This document shows positions 36,128 to 45,527 of a stretch of DNA of 64,000 bases, one piece after another; the first letter of the stretch is position 1, and every line of letters starts with the position of its first letter. Origin of the DNA: Pseudohongiella acticola (GTDB taxonomy: Bacteria > Pseudomonadota > Gammaproteobacteria > Pseudomonadales > Pseudohongiellaceae). The DNA lies in assembly GCF_001758195.1 (NCBI RefSeq), contig NZ_MASR01000002.1, positions 310,001-374,000 on the forward strand, written 5' to 3'. The translations under genes and the position numbers were made by a program. The notes under the pieces are model-generated. The model did no database searches, was not told the DNA's origin, and saw only the letters and a list, made by a program, of their open reading frames with translations.

Positions 36128-37795
36128 TTAATCACCGGCGCTGCGATAGCGCTCGCGCAAATGGTTACGAATGCTGATGGCTGTCAGGTTCAGGATCACA
36201 ATCAGCATGACCAGGACCAGTGCGGTGGCGTAAACCAGCGGGCGGGCAGCCTCGACATTGGGGCTCTGGAACCCGACATCGTAAATGTGGAAACCCAGAT
36301 GCATGATTTTTCTTTCCAGGTGAATGTACGGGAAAGTACCATCAACCGGCAAGGTCGGCGCCAATTTGACCACGCCTACCAGCATCAATGGTGCAACCTC
36401 GCCGGCTGCGCGGGCTATCGCCAGAATCAGTCCGGTCATCATGGCCGGCGTTGCCAGCGGCACAATCACCTTCCACAGGGTCTCGGATTTGGTGGCCCCC
36501 AATGCCAGGCTACCCTGACGAATAGTACTGGGAATCCGCGCCAGCCCTTCTTCGGTCGATACAATGACAATGGGCAGCGTTAACAGCGCCAGCGTCAGGG
36601 ATGCCCAGAACAGGCCGGGCGTGCCAAAGGTCGGTGCCGGCAACGAAGCTTGATAGAACAGTTCGTCGATATTGCCGCCCAGAAAGTAGACAAAGAAACC
36701 CAGACCAAACACACCATAGACAATCGAAGGAACACCCGCCAGATTGTAAACCGAGATCCGGATAATGCGGGTCATGGTGCCCTGCCTGGCGTATTCACGC
36801 AAATAGATCGCTGCCAGAATACCAAAGGGCGTAACAATAATGGACATCACCATCACCATGATGACGGTACCAAAGATGGCCGGGAAGATGCCGCCCTCTG
36901 TGTTAGCCTCTCGCGGTTCATCACTCATGAATTCCCACAGACGCTCGACATACTGAATCATTTTTGCGAATACAGACATCGCATTGGGCGCGGTCACCCG
37001 AACAATGGTCGCCAGGGTAATATCGACTTCGGTACCATCAGCGGTCTGCATACGCAGTGTATCCCGCCGGGTGCTCTGATAGATGGCGTCGAGCTCCGTA
37101 CGCAACACGGCATAATCGGCGTCAAACTGCGCAGCCGCTGCTTCAATTCTTGCACGTTCCTGCGCTTCCACGTCAGCCGGCGGCGGATTCAGCTCAAGGT
37201 TGCGTTCGTCCAGACGCAGACGCTCGATACCGGTATTGATACGACCGATTTCGCCGCGCTCCAGACGCCGGATTTCCCTGAACAGTTCCAGGCTGCGGTC
37301 AACGGATGCCTGCAGCTCTGACCAGAAGTCAGCATCATCAGGCATGGCAATGATTTCGCCATCACGCAGCAGCGCCTGTGGCTGCCCATAGAAGTTGCCC
37401 CATTCACGACGCTCAATGACAAACGCATCGTCAGGGTACTGCCAGGGTGACATGCCCAACTCCAGAAACCAGACAAAATCACGTCCGGTCTGGTCACGGT
37501 TGCCCAGTTTAAACAGATGGCGAGTCAAAAGTTCGATGTCATCGGGGACGCTTTCGCCCGAATCCCGTGCCACGGCCGCACTGACAGATTCGCTGCGCAC
37601 CAGCTCACCCATAATGGAGCTCTGCTCTCCCTCGGCGCGACTAATATCTATCACGGCCACGTCTGAAGGCCAGAAATGGCTGAATCCCCTGACCGCAATC
37701 AGGCCTATCAGCCCAATCACCATGATCATGCACATGGCAACCGCGCCGCCATTGAGCCAGATCCAGGGAGTACCACTTTTAAACCATTGTCTCAT
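36128..37795 (-). CDS. pstA: Phosphate ABC transporter permease PstA (extended form)
   Basis: This 555-residue permease is nearly twice the usual length. A first membrane segment (about 12-35) is followed by a large periplasmic insertion (about 36-300), with coiled-coil-like stretches (LFREIRRLERGEIGRINTGIERLRLDE). The conserved permease domain then follows, with GTVIMVMVMSIIVTPFGILAAIYLREYA and the EAA loop ALGATKSETLWKVIVPLATP. Long PstA/PstC proteins of this type occur in several marine gammaproteobacteria. The pstB start is 25 bases on. It probably pairs with the extended PstC. Confidence 0.94.
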   Translation of the reverse strand: MRQWFKSGTPWIWLNGGAVAMCMIMVIGLIGLIAVRGFSHFWPSDVAVIDISRAEGEQSSIMGELVRSESVSAAVARDSGESVPDDIELLTRHLFKLGNRDQTGRDFVWFLELGMSPWQYPDDAFVIERREWGNFYGQPQALLRDGEIIAMPDDADFWSELQASVDRSLELFREIRRLERGEIGRINTGIERLRLDERNLELNPPPADVEAQERARIEAAAAQFDADYAVLRTELDAIYQSTRRDTLRMQTADGTEVDITLATIVRVTAPNAMSVFAKMIQYVERLWEFMSDEPREANTEGGIFPAIFGTVIMVMVMSIIVTPFGILAAIYLREYARQGTMTRIIRISVYNLAGVPSIVYGVFGLGFFVYFLGGNIDELFYQASLPAPTFGTPGLFWASLTLALLTLPIVIVSTEEGLARIPSTIRQGSLALGATKSETLWKVIVPLATPAMMTGLILAIARAAGEVAPLMLVGVVKLAPTLPVDGTFPYIHLERKIMHLGFHIYDVGFQSPNVEAARPLVYATALVLVMLIVILNLTAISIRNHLRERYRSAGD

Positions 37796-37852
37796 GCCAT
37801 TTTCTCTCTACATTCGGCCGTTGCTGTTGATTCCGCACACTTGCCGTAAGGC

Positions 37853-40150
37853 TTACAGATTACTGTAGCGTTGTCGCAATCGTTGCCTGATGATTTCAGC
37901 AATCGTGTTTACAATAAATGTCAGCGCCAGCAGCACCAGCGCCGCCAGGAACAATACCCGGAAGTGTGACGAGCCCACGGCGGTTTCCGGCAGTTCCACG
38001 GCGATATTGGCCGACAGCGTGCGCATGCCTTCAAAGATATTAAAGTTCACCACCGGACTGTTACCGGTGGCCATCAGCACAATCATGGTCTCGCCAACAG
38101 CCCGGCCAAAGCCCATCATCACGGCCGAAAAGATACCCGGACTGGCAGTCGGCAAAACCACCCCTATCACGGTCTGCCAGCGCGTTGCACCCAGCGCCAG
38201 CGACCCCTGTGTCAGGTGCCGGGGCACCGTGAACACGGCATCCTCGGCGATCGAAAAAATGGTTGGAATGACAGCAAAGCCCATGGCAATGCCCACAATC
38301 AGGGCGTTGCGCTGATCATAGGTAATGCCGATATTTGTGAACCATTGCCGCATGCTGCCATCAAAGAACCATATTTCCACCCAGGGGCTGGCCTGGATAC
38401 ACACAGTGCCGAACAGCAAAATCAACGGCACCATCAGGGCCGCTTCCCAGCCGTCGGGTACACGGTTGCGTATGGAGCCTGGCAGCAGGCCCCACAGGTA
38501 GGCAAACAACAGCATCATGACCGGCATCAAAAAGAAGAAACTGAACACCGCAGGCAGATGATTTTCAACAAAAGGCGCCAGCCACAACCCCGCGAGGAAG
38601 CCCAGAATGACGGTGGGCAACGCTTCCATAATTTCAATGCTGGGCTTGACCACGCCGCGTAGCTTGGGTGTCATGAAATAGGCGGTGTAGATTGCCCCGG
38701 CAATGGCCAGCGGCATGGCGAACAGCATCGCGTAAAACGCCGCCTTCAAAGTACCAATGGTCAGTGGTGTCAGACTGAATTTGGATTCGAATTCGTCAGA
38801 CCCTGATGATGACTGCCAGATATATTCGGGATCAGCACGACCTTCGTACCACACCTTGTTCCACATGGCGGCCCAGGACAACTGCGGATGCTCGTTCCAC
38901 AAATCAGCATTGGTTACCTGACCCTGCTCGCTCAGCCATAACAGGCCGGTATTGATCTGGGAGATGGCCACCTGTTGCAGCGGCTGCTCGGTGACAGATT
39001 CCATGAACAGCGTTCGTGCCGAGGTCGCGTAGTGGATACCAAGTTGGCCGCTGGCATCAACGGCAACAAATCCTTTACGCGTGTATTCCGGCGCGATCGA
39101 AGTAATCGCGGCATCGTGAGAATTGAACTGACGGATCTCTTCCAGCCGGTATTGGTTCTGCTCGTTACGAACCAGAAACCATTGACTCAGGTCACCCTGC
39201 TCGGTACCAAACACGATGGAAACAGCACCCACCAGAAATTCAGCGGCGGTCACCTGAGTGCCAGCACCCACATCAACAGACTGCACCAGCCGTGCCTGCG
39301 CCGGCGTTGAAATATCGTAGTAGTGAACGAAACCACTTTCATCGAGCACAAACAGGTTGCGCAGGGATTTGTCGAGCAGCAGCTTTTGTGCCCGGCCCGG
39401 GAAAGGCGGCAGAGTGTGCACGCTGTTATTAACCTGAACAGCACCGGTCAACAGATTGGTACGTGTTGTCATATTGGCGAGTAGCAGGCGGCCATCTTCG
39501 GTTACCGCCGCCACCGCTGTGCCACCAACACCACGTTGCATGTTTTCAACAGCGAGCACCCGTAATGCACGACCCTGTTCGTCAATCTGGATAGGCGTCT
39601 CGCCCAGCGGGTACTGCATTTGCGGGGTGATCATTCTTTCGTCATCGGGAAAGCTGATCTGATAATCGTGGCGGGCAACAATGGCCTCACCGTTGCTGAG
39701 GCCATATACCATGGTATTGGAGATGGATTCAGCGGACCCAAAGCTGGTTACACTGGCCGAGTCAGGTACCGGCATGGCAAAACGTTGCGTCTCGGCACCG
39801 GTATTGGCATTAAAGAATATCGCTTCGCCGCGATCTGTGTACTGGATGCCGAGTTCTTCATATCGGTCCAGCAACAGCAGATAGGTTTGTGAGCGACTGT
39901 CGGGAATACTGTAATTGACCTGCGGAGTCACCGCGGCGCCACGCAGAATAGGGGCTACTTCGTAAAACAGATAGATAAAAATGGTCGCCAGTGCCAGTAC
40001 TACGCCGTAACCCGCGGCGGTAATGCCCCAGCGTGACATTTTATCGCGCCGCATGCGTTTCTTGCGCAACGCCTGACGTCGGGCATGATCGGGCAGCAGA
40101 CTTTTGCTGCTCTTGCCCGGGGCAGGTAAATCTGGGGAAATGTCGGTCAT
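37853..40150 (-). CDS. pstC: Phosphate ABC transporter permease PstC (extended form)
   Basis: This 765-residue permease has a first membrane segment near residues 45-68, a large periplasmic domain (about 70-430) with repeating beta-strand-like blocks that could form a propeller (for example LLLDKSLRNLFVLDESGFVHYYD), then a typical MetI-like permease domain (FAMPLAIAGAIYTAYFMTPKLRG; EAA loop ALGATRWQTVIGVVLPTASPG). E. coli PstC has 319 residues. A Pho box upstream suggests that phosphate starvation induces pstC-pstA-pstB separately from pstS. Confidence 0.94.
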   Translation of the reverse strand: MTDISPDLPAPGKSSKSLLPDHARRQALRKKRMRRDKMSRWGITAAGYGVVLALATIFIYLFYEVAPILRGAAVTPQVNYSIPDSRSQTYLLLLDRYEELGIQYTDRGEAIFFNANTGAETQRFAMPVPDSASVTSFGSAESISNTMVYGLSNGEAIVARHDYQISFPDDERMITPQMQYPLGETPIQIDEQGRALRVLAVENMQRGVGGTAVAAVTEDGRLLLANMTTRTNLLTGAVQVNNSVHTLPPFPGRAQKLLLDKSLRNLFVLDESGFVHYYDISTPAQARLVQSVDVGAGTQVTAAEFLVGAVSIVFGTEQGDLSQWFLVRNEQNQYRLEEIRQFNSHDAAITSIAPEYTRKGFVAVDASGQLGIHYATSARTLFMESVTEQPLQQVAISQINTGLLWLSEQGQVTNADLWNEHPQLSWAAMWNKVWYEGRADPEYIWQSSSGSDEFESKFSLTPLTIGTLKAAFYAMLFAMPLAIAGAIYTAYFMTPKLRGVVKPSIEIMEALPTVILGFLAGLWLAPFVENHLPAVFSFFFLMPVMMLLFAYLWGLLPGSIRNRVPDGWEAALMVPLILLFGTVCIQASPWVEIWFFDGSMRQWFTNIGITYDQRNALIVGIAMGFAVIPTIFSIAEDAVFTVPRHLTQGSLALGATRWQTVIGVVLPTASPGIFSAVMMGFGRAVGETMIVLMATGNSPVVNFNIFEGMRTLSANIAVELPETAVGSSHFRVLFLAALVLLALTFIVNTIAEIIRQRLRQRYSNL

Positions 40151-40249
40151 TGGTCAGCTTTGTCCTGGCTTCTTGTGTGGGCCGTTTCAGGATCTGGGGT
40201 CTGATTCGGCAGTCAACCATCAATGTCGACGCGAATGATATCAGCTCTG

Positions 40250-40267
40250 TATGACGCTTTTGTGACA
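40250..40267 (-). promoter_or_regulatory. Pho box upstream of pstC
   Basis: Read on the minus strand, TTGTCAC-AAAAG-CGTCAT gives two TGTCA-type half sites exactly 11 bases apart, the PhoB direct-repeat spacing. It is about 100 bases from the pstC start, in the gap after pstS. Confidence 0.7.
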
Positions 40268-40379
40268 AAGCTGTCTTATTTCCCGAAAAGTCGACATCCT
40301 TGTCGATACATCTTCCCAGGGGAGAGTCTGCAGATTAGCTCATCTGCATGACATCATCATGACAGCCTGACTCATCCCT

Positions 40380-41357
40380 TTATTCAATCCCCAGCTCACC
40401 CAGTATCCGGTTAGTCAGAACCGCTGGCAATGTGACAAAACCATCACGATCGACCACTTCCTGACCAAGTTTGCTGTATATCATTTTGACGAATTCACGC
40501 GTCATCGGATCCAGGTCACGATTTGGGTGTTTGTTAATATAGACAAACAGGTATCGGGCCAGAGGATAGTCACCACTGGCGGCATTCTCCGGCGTCGCCT
40601 CAAAGACTTCACCGCCTTCAGTGGCTGCCAACGGCACCACGCGGACCCCGGACGTGCGATAGCCAATACCAGAGTAGCCGATACCGTTGATCGACTCGGT
40701 CACGCCCTGCACAACCGACGACGAACCTGGTTGTTCATTGATACTGGATTTGAAATCACCGCCACACATGGCGTTGTCTTTGAAGAAACCGTAGGTACCG
40801 GAGACCGCATTACGGCTATAGAGCGCAAAGTCGCGATTCTGCCAGTCGCCGTCAAGGCCCAGTTCGCCCCAGCGGGTGACGTCCTGGCTGTAGCCACAAC
40901 GACGGGTTGCTGAAAATATGGCATCAACTTCCGGCAGGCTCAGGCTTTCAATGGGGTTGTCACGATTGACGTAGACCGCCAGCATGTCCACAGCGACCGG
41001 CAGTTCCGTCGGCGGGTAGCCGAAGCGTTCTTCAAACTGCTGAATCTCTGACTGACGCATACCCCGGCTCATTGGCGCCAGCATGGCAGTGCTCTCGGTC
41101 AGCGCTGGCGGCGCTGTTGAAGAACCGGCGCCCTGAATCTGGACATTAACGTTAGGGTAAAGCTTGTTGAACTCTTCAGCCCACAAGGTCATCAGATTAT
41201 TGAGCGTGTCGGAACCGATGCTGGACAGGTTACCGGATATACCGGAGACACGGTTGTAATCGGGCAGAGCCGGATCCACGTCGGCAGCGACGTGGGCACA
41301 CAGCGACAGGGAGCCAGCGGCAGCAACAGCAGCTAAAGCGTGTTTAAGTTTCAACAT
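40380..41357 (-). CDS. pstS: Phosphate-binding periplasmic protein PstS
   Basis: This 325-residue solute-binding protein has a signal peptide (LAAVAAAGSLSLCAHVAAD). The phosphate-binding segments are visible: GSDTLNNLMTLWAEEF near the start, GAGSSTAPPAL, APMSRGM and SRNAVSGTYGFFKDNAMC. It delivers phosphate to PstC/PstA. It is the first gene of the pst group, preceded by a Pho box, and separated from pstC by 229 bases with another Pho box, so it can be expressed at a higher level than the permease genes. Confidence 0.94.
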   Translation of the reverse strand: MLKLKHALAAVAAAGSLSLCAHVAADVDPALPDYNRVSGISGNLSSIGSDTLNNLMTLWAEEFNKLYPNVNVQIQGAGSSTAPPALTESTAMLAPMSRGMRQSEIQQFEERFGYPPTELPVAVDMLAVYVNRDNPIESLSLPEVDAIFSATRRCGYSQDVTRWGELGLDGDWQNRDFALYSRNAVSGTYGFFKDNAMCGGDFKSSINEQPGSSSVVQGVTESINGIGYSGIGYRTSGVRVVPLAATEGGEVFEATPENAASGDYPLARYLFVYINKHPNRDLDPMTREFVKMIYSKLGQEVVDRDGFVTLPAVLTNRILGELGIE

Positions 41358-41424
41358 CGGTTCGGTCTCCTTCAGGGCAACAAAAATGGTTCAGTGAACA
41401 TGTGCGTCACTATAACCACGATAT

Positions 41425-41442
41425 ATGACATCTTTGTGACAA
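41425..41442 (-). promoter_or_regulatory. Pho box upstream of pstS
   Basis: On the minus strand TTGTCAC-AAAG-ATGTCAT contains two TGTCA half sites 11 bases apart, a good PhoB recognition sequence, about 70 bases before the pstS start. The flanking TTACAGC adds a weaker third half site in phase. Confidence 0.78.
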
Positions 41443-41477
41443 AGCTGTAATACACGCCCGGAGCCGACGTCGATACC

Positions 41478-42347
41478 TTATTTAAATACCACCGTTTTAT
41501 TGCCGTTTATGATGATGCGGTGCTCACAATGCCACTTCAGGGCGCGGGCAAACGCTGCACACTCGGCGTCGCGACCAATCTGTATTAATTCATCAATATC
41601 GAAGTTGTGATCAATACGTTCTACCGCCTGTTCGATAATGGGTCCCTCGTCCAGATCTGTGGTCACATAGTGCGCCGTGGCCCCGATGATCTTGACGCCA
41701 CGCATATAGGCCTGGCGGTAAGGATTGGCGCCTTTGAAGCCAGGCAGGAAGGAATGATGAATATTGATGGTACGCCCGGCCATGATTTCACACATGCGCG
41801 GTGACAGTATCTGCATATAGCGCGCCAGTGCCAGCACATCAACCTGTTTGCTGCTGACGATATCAAGCATCGCGTCTTCCTGCGCAGATTTGGTCTCGGG
41901 TGTCAGTGGCAGGTGAAAATAATCCAGCCCATACCATTCGGTGATCCCGCGCATGTCCTCATGGTTGGACACAACACCAACGACCTCTGCCGGCAGACCA
42001 CCGCTGCTCCAGCGGTGCAGTATATCGTTCAGACAATGTCCGTGCCGCGACACGGCCAGCAGCAACCGGGGGCGTCTGCTCAAGTCGAAAAAATTCCATT
42101 TCATTAAAAACTGGCTGGCAATGTCAGCAAAATCTTCGTCCAGTTTATCGGTTGCCGGCAGGTGCGCGTCCACCTCTTCAAACTCCACCCGCATGAAAAA
42201 ACGGTCGATGACCGGATCACGATGTTGGGCGGCCTCACTGATCGTCGCGCCGCGTTCGAACAGGAAGTCGCTGACTGCACGAACAATACCATTCGCTTCC
42301 GGGCAGGAAACGGTCAGAACATATTTGCTTTTGCTATCTGCTGTCAT
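41478..42347 (-). CDS. purU: Formyltetrahydrofolate deformylase PurU
   Basis: This 289-residue enzyme hydrolyses 10-formyltetrahydrofolate to formate and tetrahydrofolate, balancing one-carbon units. The N-terminal ACT domain (YVLTVSCPEANGIVRAVSDFL) is followed by a formyltransferase-fold domain with the catalytic NIHHSFLPGFKGANPY and GATAHYVTTDLDEGPII motifs. The frame is open 12 codons further upstream, but the ATG at MTADSKSKY has GGA at the correct distance and gives normal length. folD, another one-carbon folate gene, lies 2.3 kb away on the other strand. Confidence 0.95.
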   Translation of the reverse strand: MTADSKSKYVLTVSCPEANGIVRAVSDFLFERGATISEAAQHRDPVIDRFFMRVEFEEVDAHLPATDKLDEDFADIASQFLMKWNFFDLSRRPRLLLAVSRHGHCLNDILHRWSSGGLPAEVVGVVSNHEDMRGITEWYGLDYFHLPLTPETKSAQEDAMLDIVSSKQVDVLALARYMQILSPRMCEIMAGRTINIHHSFLPGFKGANPYRQAYMRGVKIIGATAHYVTTDLDEGPIIEQAVERIDHNFDIDELIQIGRDAECAAFARALKWHCEHRIIINGNKTVVFK

Positions 42348-42525
42348 AAATTCCGTTTTTCCAAAGTTAGGCGCATCGCCCATTTGCCAAAGCCGGATGG
42401 TAGCATTTTTCCGACGCCGGTTAACCCTGCCCCCCGATCAGGGGGTGCCCGCAGACTGACGATTGCCCTACTCTATCGCCGTGGAATGACCCTCAACTAG
42501 TCAATATGGCAATGGAGCAAGTGAG

Positions 42526-43566
42526 ATGGCAATTTTTAATAAAACGCTGCGGCGGGTACTGGCCCCCTGCATTGCAGGTGCCCTGATGATAGGCAGCAGC
42601 GCAGTTCTGGCGCAGTCAACATCAATCCCGGCATCCCTGGAAGGAACCTATTCATTGACCTTTGCGTCGACTCAAAGCGGTGCACCTCTGGCAAACGGCA
42701 CCACCATCGACATGGTCATCGCCGCTGGCGGCACCATCTGCATCGCCGATCTGGTCCTGAGCAGCCCGACTGTAACAGGCTCGGAAGCGGTCTGGAGCAT
42801 CGCTGACCTCGGCGTCAAACTGGCCGTGTCAAATGTAAGCTCAGGCAGTTTTACCGGCGCCACTGTCCTGTCTAATGCGGATGTTCAACTGGGCCAGTTC
42901 ACCGGATCCAAGACCAGTAACGCTACCAGCTGTTCACTGCTGGGCGGGACACCGCCAGACATGAGCCAGGTCAGCACGCTGATTGCCAAGGCAGAAGAAC
43001 TGTATGCAGATCTGTTCCCCAATACCACAGCGAACACGGCGTTTTTCACGGAAGGCGGTTATGTTTACCGTTTCTACGCCAGCACAGGCATCTACATCGG
43101 CATTAAGGATAATACCGTTTATGTTCAGGGCGGCGCGTTTGGTAACGGGGACCCAGTAACAATCGGCACCATCGCCAATACGCTGGCCGAGCTGACCGGT
43201 CAACCAGTGACCCCAATTGAAGAGCCCAATACAGGCATTCCGGGTGGTGACTACAAGCTGACCATTGCCGGAACGGTATCAACTAGCGGCGTCGCTACAC
43301 CGTTCACCTTCGAAATCGACAGCATTCAGGCACCGGGTGACAATGAAGTCGACAACCTGGAAGAAGATGTCAAAAAGGCACTGAAAGATGCTGAAGGTGT
43401 GGATGCCAGCACGTTCAGCGATTTCCAGATCAGTGAAGCCAGTGTCAGCAGCGACCGGGTTTTCTATCGGGCCAGGTTTAATTCCACCACCACCACGCAA
43501 ACCGTGATCGGACCTATCACGACAAACGTGGCTTATAACCTGACCTTTGAATACCTGAAGAAATAA
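42526..43566 (+). CDS. Exported protein of unknown function
   Basis: This 346-residue protein starts with a signal peptide (LAPCIAGALMIGSSAVLAQ). The mature part has three sections: a Ser/Thr/Gly-rich beta-like domain (about 28-140), a recognisable repeat-type motif AEELYADLFPNTTANTAFF with YVYRFYASTGIYIGIKDNTVYV (about 155-215), and a C-terminal beta-like domain. The middle motif resembles segments seen once or several times in secreted proteins of marine gammaproteobacteria; its function is unknown to me. It is followed by a hairpin and a very strong terminator. Confidence 0.75.
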   Translation: MAIFNKTLRRVLAPCIAGALMIGSSAVLAQSTSIPASLEGTYSLTFASTQSGAPLANGTTIDMVIAAGGTICIADLVLSSPTVTGSEAVWSIADLGVKLAVSNVSSGSFTGATVLSNADVQLGQFTGSKTSNATSCSLLGGTPPDMSQVSTLIAKAEELYADLFPNTTANTAFFTEGGYVYRFYASTGIYIGIKDNTVYVQGGAFGNGDPVTIGTIANTLAELTGQPVTPIEEPNTGIPGGDYKLTIAGTVSTSGVATPFTFEIDSIQAPGDNEVDNLEEDVKKALKDAEGVDASTFSDFQISEASVSSDRVFYRARFNSTTTTQTVIGPITTNVAYNLTFEYLKK

Positions 43567-43590
43567 CCAGTCCCCGGGGTATGCGCCCCG

Positions 43591-43642
43591 GGATAAAAAA
43601 AGGGGGTTGTTGTCGACTGGCAACAACCCCCTTTTTTTATCC
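43591..43642. terminator. Bidirectional-looking terminator with perfect 22-bp stem
   Basis: GGATAAAAAAAGGGGGTTGTTG (43591-43612) pairs perfectly with its complement at 43621-43642 around an 8-base loop; the stem includes the A- and T-runs. A GC-rich hairpin (CCCGGGG/CCCCGGG, 43573-43592) stands directly before it. It ends the transcript of the exported protein gene and lies just ahead of the next gene on the same strand. Confidence 0.9.
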
Positions 43643-43666
43643 CTGAACGCGCGTTATGCTAGCTCG

Positions 43667-44077
43667 ATGAACTTCAAACTCAAACGCCATACCCTGACGC
43701 TGTGCTTCGGCATGTTTATCTCTGCGCTGCTCAGCATCAACGCAGTTGCACAAGACCTCAACGGGCGCTGGCAGGGCTCGCTGGTGTCCGCGCAATATGA
43801 TCCCATCACGATAGTTTTTAATTTTCAGCAGGCCGACAGTGACACCACGCCTACTGGCACGCTCGACATTCCGAGCCAGTTCCGCACCGGGCTGCCTATC
43901 GACAGCATCCGCATTCGCGATCAACAGATCACCGTCAGCATGCGCAGCATACAGGCGGAATACTATGGCACGCTGGTGCTGGCAGACAACGGCGACGTTG
44001 TTGCCATCGAAGGCGACTGGAACCAGTCGGGTGAATACGTCCCCTTGCGCCTCGAAGCCGCGACAGATCCTCAGTAG
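43667..44077 (+). CDS. Small exported protein of unknown function
   Basis: This 136-residue protein has a signal peptide (LTLCFGMFISALLSINAVAQ) and a predicted all-beta mature part (DLNGRWQGSLVS ... GTLDIPSQFRTGLPIDSIRIRD ... GTLVLADNGDVVAIEGDWNQSG). The pattern suggests a small lipocalin- or barrel-like fold, as in proteins that store or bind hydrophobic ligands; I do not recognise a family. The frame is open upstream through the terminator, so the ATG at the signal peptide is chosen. It lies upstream of gloA. Confidence 0.7.
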   Translation: MNFKLKRHTLTLCFGMFISALLSINAVAQDLNGRWQGSLVSAQYDPITIVFNFQQADSDTTPTGTLDIPSQFRTGLPIDSIRIRDQQITVSMRSIQAEYYGTLVLADNGDVVAIEGDWNQSGEYVPLRLEAATDPQ

Positions 44078-44130
44078 CAACGACCCTAAGCCGTCAATGA
44101 ACACAGACGCGTTACACTCGGGAGTGAGTT

Positions 44131-44550
44131 ATGAAATACCTGCACACCATGGTTCGTGTCAGCGACCTGGACGCATCCCTGGACTTTTATTGCAACAAGC
44201 TGGGCCTCAGGGAGGTGAGCCGTCGGGACAATGAACAGGGGCGTTTCACCCTGGTTTTTCTGGCTGCCGAAGGCGATGAGGATGCCCAGATTGAGCTGAC
44301 CTGGAACTGGGATCCGGAAAGTTATGGCGAAGGTCGCAACTTCGGTCACCTGGCGTACCGCGTTGAAAACATCTATGAACTCTGTGCCGAACTGCAAAGC
44401 CAGGGTGTCACCATCAACCGACCGCCACGCGATGGCCGAATGGCGTTTATCCGTTCACCAGACAATATTTCCATCGAGCTCCTGCAAGCCGGTGATCCCC
44501 TGCCAGCGCAGGAGCCCTGGCTGAGCATGCCCAATACCGGCAAATGGTAG
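44131..44550 (+). CDS. gloA: Lactoylglutathione lyase (glyoxalase I)
   Basis: This 139-residue VOC-fold enzyme converts the methylglyoxal-glutathione adduct to S-lactoylglutathione. The four metal ligands are at the expected places: H5 (YLHTMVRV), E55 (QIELTWNW), H73 (FGHLAYRV) and E116 (SIELLQ). The segment [19 protein letters not shown] is typical of GloA. The length is close to E. coli GloA (135). Its presence fits with the other glutathione-dependent detoxification genes (frmA, fghA) in the window. Confidence 0.94.
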   Translation: MKYLHTMVRVSDLDASLDFYCNKLGLREVSRRDNEQGRFTLVFLAAEGDEDAQIELTWNWDPESYGEGRNFGHLAYRVENIYELCAELQSQGVTINRPPRDGRMAFIRSPDNISIELLQAGDPLPAQEPWLSMPNTGKW

Positions 44551-44609
44551 CTTGAGCCGTTGCCAGCGCTCGTTTATGATTGCCTGCTTTACGCAACCGG
44601 GGGCCCATC

Positions 44610-45491
44610 ATGCAACTTCTCAATGGAAAACAGACAGCGGAGACGCTTAAAGCGCAGATAGCAGAGCAGGTTGATGAACTCCGGGCCCGGGGTGGCAAAA
44701 TTCCTCATCTGGCGGCTGTTCTGGTGGGCAGTGATGGCGCCAGCGAAACCTACGTCAATAATAAAGTACTGGCCTGCGAGCGCGTCGGGTTCAAGTCCAC
44801 GCTAATACGTCTGGACAGCGATGTCAGTGAAGACGCCCTCCTCGCCGAAATCAACAAACTTAATCAGAATGCCGATATTGACGGATTTATCGTGCAACTG
44901 CCCCTGCCCGAGCACATCAACGAAACACGGGTGACACTGGCGATCGATCCGGCCAAAGACGTTGACGGCTTCTGCCCGGCCAATGTCGGCCGACTGTGTC
45001 TGGGGCTGCCGACGTTTGTCTCGGCAACACCCAATGGCATCATGGAGCTGTTGCGCCATCACAACATAGAAACCGAAGGCAAACATTGCGTGGTGATCGG
45101 TCGCAGTAATATTGTTGGCACCCCCATGTCCTTGCTGATGTCACGTAACACCAATCCGGGTAATAGTACCGTGACCCTGGTCCACAGCCGCACCAAAGAC
45201 ATGGCTGCGATCTGCCGCAGCGCCGACATTCTGATCGTCGCCATTGGCAAGGCAGAATTTGTTGGGGCGGATATGGTCAAAGACGGCGCCGTGGTCATCG
45301 ACGTTGGTATCACCCGATTGCCCGACGCAAACACCAAGAGCGGCTACCGCCTTGCCGGTGACGTCGATTTTGCCGCCGTCAAAGACAAGTGCAGCTGGAT
45401 TACACCCGTGCCCGGCGGCGTCGGACCCATGACCATTGTCTCGTTGTTACAGAATACCCTGAAAGCACAAACCCTGCGCCAGCAATTTTGA
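44610..45491 (+). CDS. folD: Bifunctional methylene-THF dehydrogenase/cyclohydrolase FolD
   Basis: This 293-residue enzyme interconverts 5,10-methylene- and 10-formyltetrahydrofolate. Catalytic Tyr48 and Lys52 are in [15 protein letters not shown]; the NADP-binding motif [16 protein letters not shown] and the closing [11 protein letters not shown] are diagnostic. The frame opens 10 codons earlier; the ATG chosen matches the universal FolD start ([10 protein letters not shown]). The aminotransferase gene follows after 36 bases. Confidence 0.97.
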   Translation: MQLLNGKQTAETLKAQIAEQVDELRARGGKIPHLAAVLVGSDGASETYVNNKVLACERVGFKSTLIRLDSDVSEDALLAEINKLNQNADIDGFIVQLPLPEHINETRVTLAIDPAKDVDGFCPANVGRLCLGLPTFVSATPNGIMELLRHHNIETEGKHCVVIGRSNIVGTPMSLLMSRNTNPGNSTVTLVHSRTKDMAAICRSADILIVAIGKAEFVGADMVKDGAVVIDVGITRLPDANTKSGYRLAGDVDFAAVKDKCSWITPVPGGVGPMTIVSLLQNTLKAQTLRQQF

Positions 45492-45527
45492 TGACCAAAA
45501 ACAACCTTCTTGAACAGGAATGTCCAC

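Noticed and set aside
40292-40307. Small palindrome TCGACA-TCCT-TGTCGA between pstS and pstC
   Set aside because: Short and without a T-run; it could be an operator or chance, and the nearby Pho box is the better-supported control site.
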